Positions 6,338 through 8,450 of a stretch of 8,450 nucleotides of DNA are shown piece after piece. Location: contig JAPKZP010000409.1 in assembly GCA_026393735.1 (NCBI GenBank), positions 1-8,450 of the forward strand, read 5' to 3'. Made by a program: the position numbers and the translations under genes. Origin of the DNA: Acidobacteriota bacterium (GTDB lineage Bacteria > Acidobacteriota > Vicinamibacteria > Vicinamibacterales > JAKQTR01). Below the pieces are notes generated by a model that saw nothing but the letters and a program-made list of their open reading frames with translations, ran no database searches and was not told the origin of the DNA. The stretch's first letter is position 1; every line of letters starts with the position of its first letter.

Positions 6338-8197
6338 CGCCGCACCGCTGGCGGTCGCGGGCAGCGTGATGTCGAACGTCGACCCAGACCCGGGCTCGCT
6401 GGCGACCGTGATGTCGCCGCCCCAGCGCCGGACGAAGTTCAGCGACAGGAATAGCCCCAGGCCGGTACCGCCCTTCCGGAGACTGAAGAACGGCTCGAAG
6501 ATCCGTTTCTGGAATTCCGGCGCAATGCCGCACCCGTTGTCGGAGACGCGGATGTGCACCGGGTTGCCGCCCTCGAGGCTGAGCGACACGACACCGCCTG
6601 GCTTACAGGCCTGCACCGCGTTCAGCAGCAGGTTGATGAGCGCATGCTGAAGCTCCGCTTCGTCAGCCCGCAGGTGAAGCGGGCTCGACGGGGTCTTCGG
6701 CTCGATCCGCACGTTGTGCGCGCGGGCCGTCGGCTCGATCAGCCGGCACACGGCTCCGACCGTCGCCACCAGGTCGACGATGTCCCCCGGGGACGCCTGG
6801 CCGCGTGACATCCGGAGGAAGTGCTGCGTGATGCCCCGGCACCGCAGCACCTGGTCGCGGGCGATCGCGGCGTTGTCGCTGACGCGGGTGAGATCCGGGC
6901 CGCCGTTGTCCGTGGTCTTGGCCTCGCGCAGAATGCCTTCGACGCAGGTCAGCACTGTGGCGAGCGGCGTGTTGAGTTCGTGGGAAAAGCCCGACGCCAG
7001 CAGGCCGAGCGACGCGAGGCGGTGCGACTCGGCCAGCCGCGCTTCGGCCGCCCGGCGGTCCGAGATGTCGCGCCAGACCTCTACGACGTTGACGACGCGG
7101 CCCGACGCGTCCCGGATGGGCGAGGTGTGGACCTCCTCCCAGACCACCGCGCCGTCGAGCGTGCGCCGCTCGGTGATGTGCACCTGGCGCTGGCCGGAGT
7201 CCAGGCAGCCGACGGTGGGGCAGTCGGCGGCATCGCACATGCCCGGGGCGAGATCGCGGCAGCATTGGCCGAGGACCTGCTCGCGGTAGCGCCCCGTCCG
7301 CTGCAGGAACGCATCGTTGGCGGCAATCACGTTGCGTGTGGCATCGAGCACCGCGATCCCGTCGTCGATGCTGTTGATGATGGTTTCGAGGCGGCCGCGC
7401 TGGTGTTCGACTTCGTTCACGAGGCCCGTCACCGAGTCGGCCATCGTATTGAACTCGCTGGCGAGCCACGAGATCGTGTCGGTGCCGCTCACCGGCACCC
7501 GCCGTCCCAGGTCGCCCGCCGCGATGAGCCGGGCCGTTGTCTCGAAGCGCTGCAGGCGCTTCAGCACGACCGTGCGCACGACCAGTGCGATGGCGGCCAC
7601 CAGGAACAGCGTCAGCGTGCAGCTGCCGATCACCATCCACCACAGGTCGTGATTCATCGCCGCGCGAATCTCGCCGGCATTGATGTCGAGGATCAGGATG
7701 CCGTTGATGCGGTGAGCCTTGTCGTGGCACCCGTAACAGGCCTCGCGGTTGCGGACCGGGACCACTGTGCGGAGCACGGAGCCGCCGTGCGTCTCGATGA
7801 CGCGACTCGTGCCGCGCTGATCGGGCGGGTACTGGTGGCAGGACTGGCACGTGGGCGAGCTCATCGCGAGGTCGTTGCCTGGCGGGAGCGGCTTCGCCGC
7901 GTAACGCTCGACGCCATGGCGGTCGAGCAGCATGACGTTGTCGACGCGGGGCTGCGTCCCGAACGTCTGGATCATCCGGGCAATGAGGCTGCGATCGTTC
8001 TCGATCATCTGGTGCTCGAGGGCGGCCCTGATCAGTTCGCCTTCGGCGAGGGCGGTGGTGCGGGCCGTCTCGAGCAGCGTTTCGAAGTGGTGCAGCGAGT
8101 AGACGTACGCGCCCGCCGCGCAGGCGGCCATAACGGCCGCCGTGACGCCGACGGTCAGACCGACCGTCATGCTGGTAAAGCGAGGCCAGATGCGCAT
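6335..8197 (-). CDS. Sensor histidine kinase with di-haem c (double CXXCH) extracytoplasmic domain, HAMP and PAS
   Basis: This 620-residue inner-membrane kinase pairs with the downstream sigma-54 regulator. Order: TM helix 1 (about 8-33), extracytoplasmic sensor (about 34-185), TM helix 2 (about 186-212), HAMP (about 213-265), PAS (about 268-382), then HisKA with phospho-acceptor His406 in FSHELNTPL and the HATPase domain (N box INLLLNA 521-527; DNGCGI 553-558; GTGLG 577-581). The sensor domain holds two haem-c sites, CQSCH (117-121) and CYGCH (154-158), so it probably senses redox state, oxygen, NO or a similar ligand, and needs cytochrome c maturation outside the membrane. The PAS domain carries Cys312, 313, 321, 326 and 331. 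The open frame extends to 8419, but that extension crosses a dispersed palindromic repeat and has no domain features, so the ATG at 8197, just before TM1, is chosen. No Shine-Dalgarno precedes it; Met10 (8170) is an alternative. Confidence 0.94.
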   Translation of the reverse strand: MRIWPRFTSMTVGLTVGVTAAVMAACAAGAYVYSLHHFETLLETARTTALAEGELIRAALEHQMIENDRSLIARMIQTFGTQPRVDNVMLLDRHGVERYAAKPLPPGNDLAMSSPTCQSCHQYPPDQRGTSRVIETHGGSVLRTVVPVRNREACYGCHDKAHRINGILILDINAGEIRAAMNHDLWWMVIGSCTLTLFLVAAIALVVRTVVLKRLQRFETTARLIAAGDLGRRVPVSGTDTISWLASEFNTMADSVTGLVNEVEHQRGRLETIINSIDDGIAVLDATRNVIAANDAFLQRTGRYREQVLGQCCRDLAPGMCDAADCPTVGCLDSGQRQVHITERRTLDGAVVWEEVHTSPIRDASGRVVNVVEVWRDISDRRAAEARLAESHRLASLGLLASGFSHELNTPLATVLTCVEGILREAKTTDNGGPDLTRVSDNAAIARDQVLRCRGITQHFLRMSRGQASPGDIVDLVATVGAVCRLIEPTARAHNVRIEPKTPSSPLHLRADEAELQHALINLLLNAVQACKPGGVVSLSLEGGNPVHIRVSDNGCGIAPEFQKRIFEPFFSLRKGGTGLGLFLSLNFVRRWGGDITVASEPGSGSTFDITLPATASGAA

Positions 8198-8211
8198 GGA
8201 TGTTGAGGAGA

Positions 8212-8227
8212 CGCACGCATAGTGCCA
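8212..8227 (-). promoter_or_regulatory. Sigma-54-type (-24/-12) promoter before the sensor kinase
   Basis: The minus strand reads TGGCAC-TATGC-GTGCG. The -24 element is a perfect TGGCAC, and the -12 element keeps the invariant GC at exactly the required 10-base distance from GG (consensus TGGCAC-N5-TTGCW). The predicted transcript would begin near 8201, only a few bases before the kinase ATG at 8197. That fits the absence of a ribosome binding site there (near-leaderless), or would imply that the real start is Met10 at 8170. Because the operon encodes a sigma-54 activator, autoregulation is plausible. Confidence 0.5.
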
Positions 8228-8246
8228 GAGTCCCTTCCTGTGGTCA

Positions 8247-8272
8247 AACGCGCCACGGCAACGCGCCACGGC
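8247..8272. repeat. Perfect 13-bp tandem direct repeat
   Basis: AACGCGCCACGGC occurs at 8247-8259 and again immediately at 8260-8272 without mismatch. A near-inverted third copy (CCGTGGCGTCGTT, one extra base) follows at 8278-8290. The pair lies just upstream of the sigma-54-like promoter. Confidence 0.8.
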
Positions 8273-8284
8273 TGTCCCCGTGGC
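8265..8284. repeat. 7-bp stem hairpin
   Basis: GCCACGG (8265-8271) and CCGTGGC (8278-8284) pair perfectly around a 6-base loop, and one more C-G pair is possible outside. It is formed from the second tandem copy and the inverted third copy. No T-run follows on either strand, so it is unlikely to be a simple terminator. Confidence 0.55.
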
Positions 8285-8311
8285 GTCGTTCCCGCGACGG
8301 CGGGAATCCAG
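8285..8311. repeat. Dispersed palindromic repeat (TTCCCGC-N4-GCGGGAA type)
   Basis: TTCCCGC (8289-8295) and GCGGGAA (8300-8306) form a perfect 7-bp stem with a 4-base loop, within the context GTCGTTCCCGCGACG ... GGGAATCCAGG. This matches a class of small dispersed palindromes (dRS3/REP-like) common in proteobacterial and some other genomes. Its in-frame translation gives the well-known artefact peptide LDSRRRGND, which appears in the spurious N-terminal extension of the kinase frame. Recognition is from memory of the motif. Confidence 0.65.
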
Positions 8312-8355
8312 GACCTGCCAATCCGTCAGGTATGGACCTGACAGCCTGGCAGGTC
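8312..8355. repeat. 44-bp two-part palindrome
   Basis: Outer arms GACCTGCCA (8312-8320) and TGGCAGGTC (8347-8355) match perfectly over 9 bp. After 4 unpaired bases on each side, inner arms GTCAGGT (8325-8331) and ACCTGAC (8336-8342) match perfectly over 7 bp around the loop ATGG. It adjoins the TTCCCGC palindrome and may be part of the same REP- or MITE-like element. The inner 18 bp lie about 100-115 bases upstream of the sigma-54-like promoter, so they could instead be an activator-binding site. Confidence 0.75.
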
Positions 8356-8450
8356 GCCGGGACCACGGCGGCGTGCTCCTGCGGAAATGCACGTGAAACA
8401 GGCTGACGGCAGTTGGCATCGAACCTGCTCTTCTGGTCCAGTGAAAGGGA

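Larger units (their letters stand above)
8198..8450. other. Non-coding upstream region of the two-component operon
   Basis: No gene is supported in these 253 bases. They hold a sigma-54-like promoter (8212-8227), a 13-bp tandem repeat (8247-8272), a hairpin (8265-8284), a TTCCCGC/GCGGGAA palindrome (8289-8306) and a two-part palindrome (8312-8355). Bases 8356-8450 show nothing I recognise. A TTGACC at 8242-8247 (minus) lacks a good -10 partner. Confidence 0.7.

Noticed and set aside
5032..6369. 445-codon plus-strand frame
   Set aside because: It is antisense to the sigma-54 regulator, which carries all expected motifs. The plus-strand frame is a shadow.
6821..8206. 461-codon plus-strand frame
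   Set aside because: It is antisense to the sensor kinase and is a compositional shadow without motifs.
8200..8406. 68-codon plus-strand frame
   Set aside because: It is made mostly of repeat sequence, has no convincing ribosome binding site, and resembles no known protein.
8198..8419. 74-residue N-terminal extension of the sensor kinase frame
   Set aside because: It crosses the palindromic repeat block, includes the artefact peptide LDSRRRGND, and lies upstream of the first membrane helix. It has no domain features.

Overview
The window is high-GC bacterial DNA in which every convincing gene lies on the minus strand. Reading in the direction of transcription (from high to low coordinates) there are two blocks. 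The first (8197 to 4960) is a two-component system: a membrane sensor histidine kinase with two CXXCH haem-c motifs in its extracytoplasmic domain, followed 7 bases later by an NtrC-type sigma-54 response regulator. The second (4654 to beyond base 1) is a four-gene sugar-acid catabolic cluster: an SDR of the D-mannonate oxidoreductase type, a LarA/DUF2088 nickel-pincer racemase/epimerase, 6-phosphogluconate dehydrogenase (gnd), and the start of a PfkB-family 2-keto-3-deoxygluconate kinase (kdgK) that is cut by the window edge.

Region by region: 8198-8450 holds no gene. It carries stacked repeats (a perfect 13-bp tandem repeat, a hairpin, a TTCCCGC/GCGGGAA palindrome of the type dispersed in many bacterial genomes, and a 44-bp two-part palindrome) and a sigma-54-like promoter (TGGCAC-N5-GTGCG) just before the kinase start. 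The 305-base gap 4655-4959 separates the two blocks. It carries a TTGACA-N18-TAAGGT promoter for the sugar-acid genes with a 26-bp imperfect inverted repeat touching its -35 box. The SDR, LarA-like and gnd genes are packed tightly (28-base gap, then an 11-base overlap). kdgK follows after 95 bases.

How the genes may work together (inference): the SDR would interconvert fructuronate and mannonate. Mannonate and gluconate are C2 epimers, and the LarA superfamily includes D-gluconate 2-epimerases, so the nickel enzyme could connect mannonate to gluconate. Gluconate would then be drained, after phosphorylation, by 6-phosphogluconate dehydrogenase, while the KDG kinase would serve the classical mannonate-to-KDG branch. 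The gnd product has Asp-Leu where NADP enzymes have Asn-Arg, and a GLGVMG rather than GLAVMG turn, which points to NAD and a catabolic role. Gluconokinase, mannonate dehydratase and the LarB/C/E cofactor-making proteins are not in this window.

Organism: high GC, a sigma-54 system with a multihaem sensor, and the style of the sugar-acid genes suggest a soil- or sediment-type Gram-negative bacterium. Acidobacteriota (Vicinamibacteria-like) is my best guess, with Myxococcota/Deltaproteobacteria-type lineages as alternatives. The phylum is a weak inference. No tRNA, rRNA, CRISPR array, transposase or phage gene was seen.
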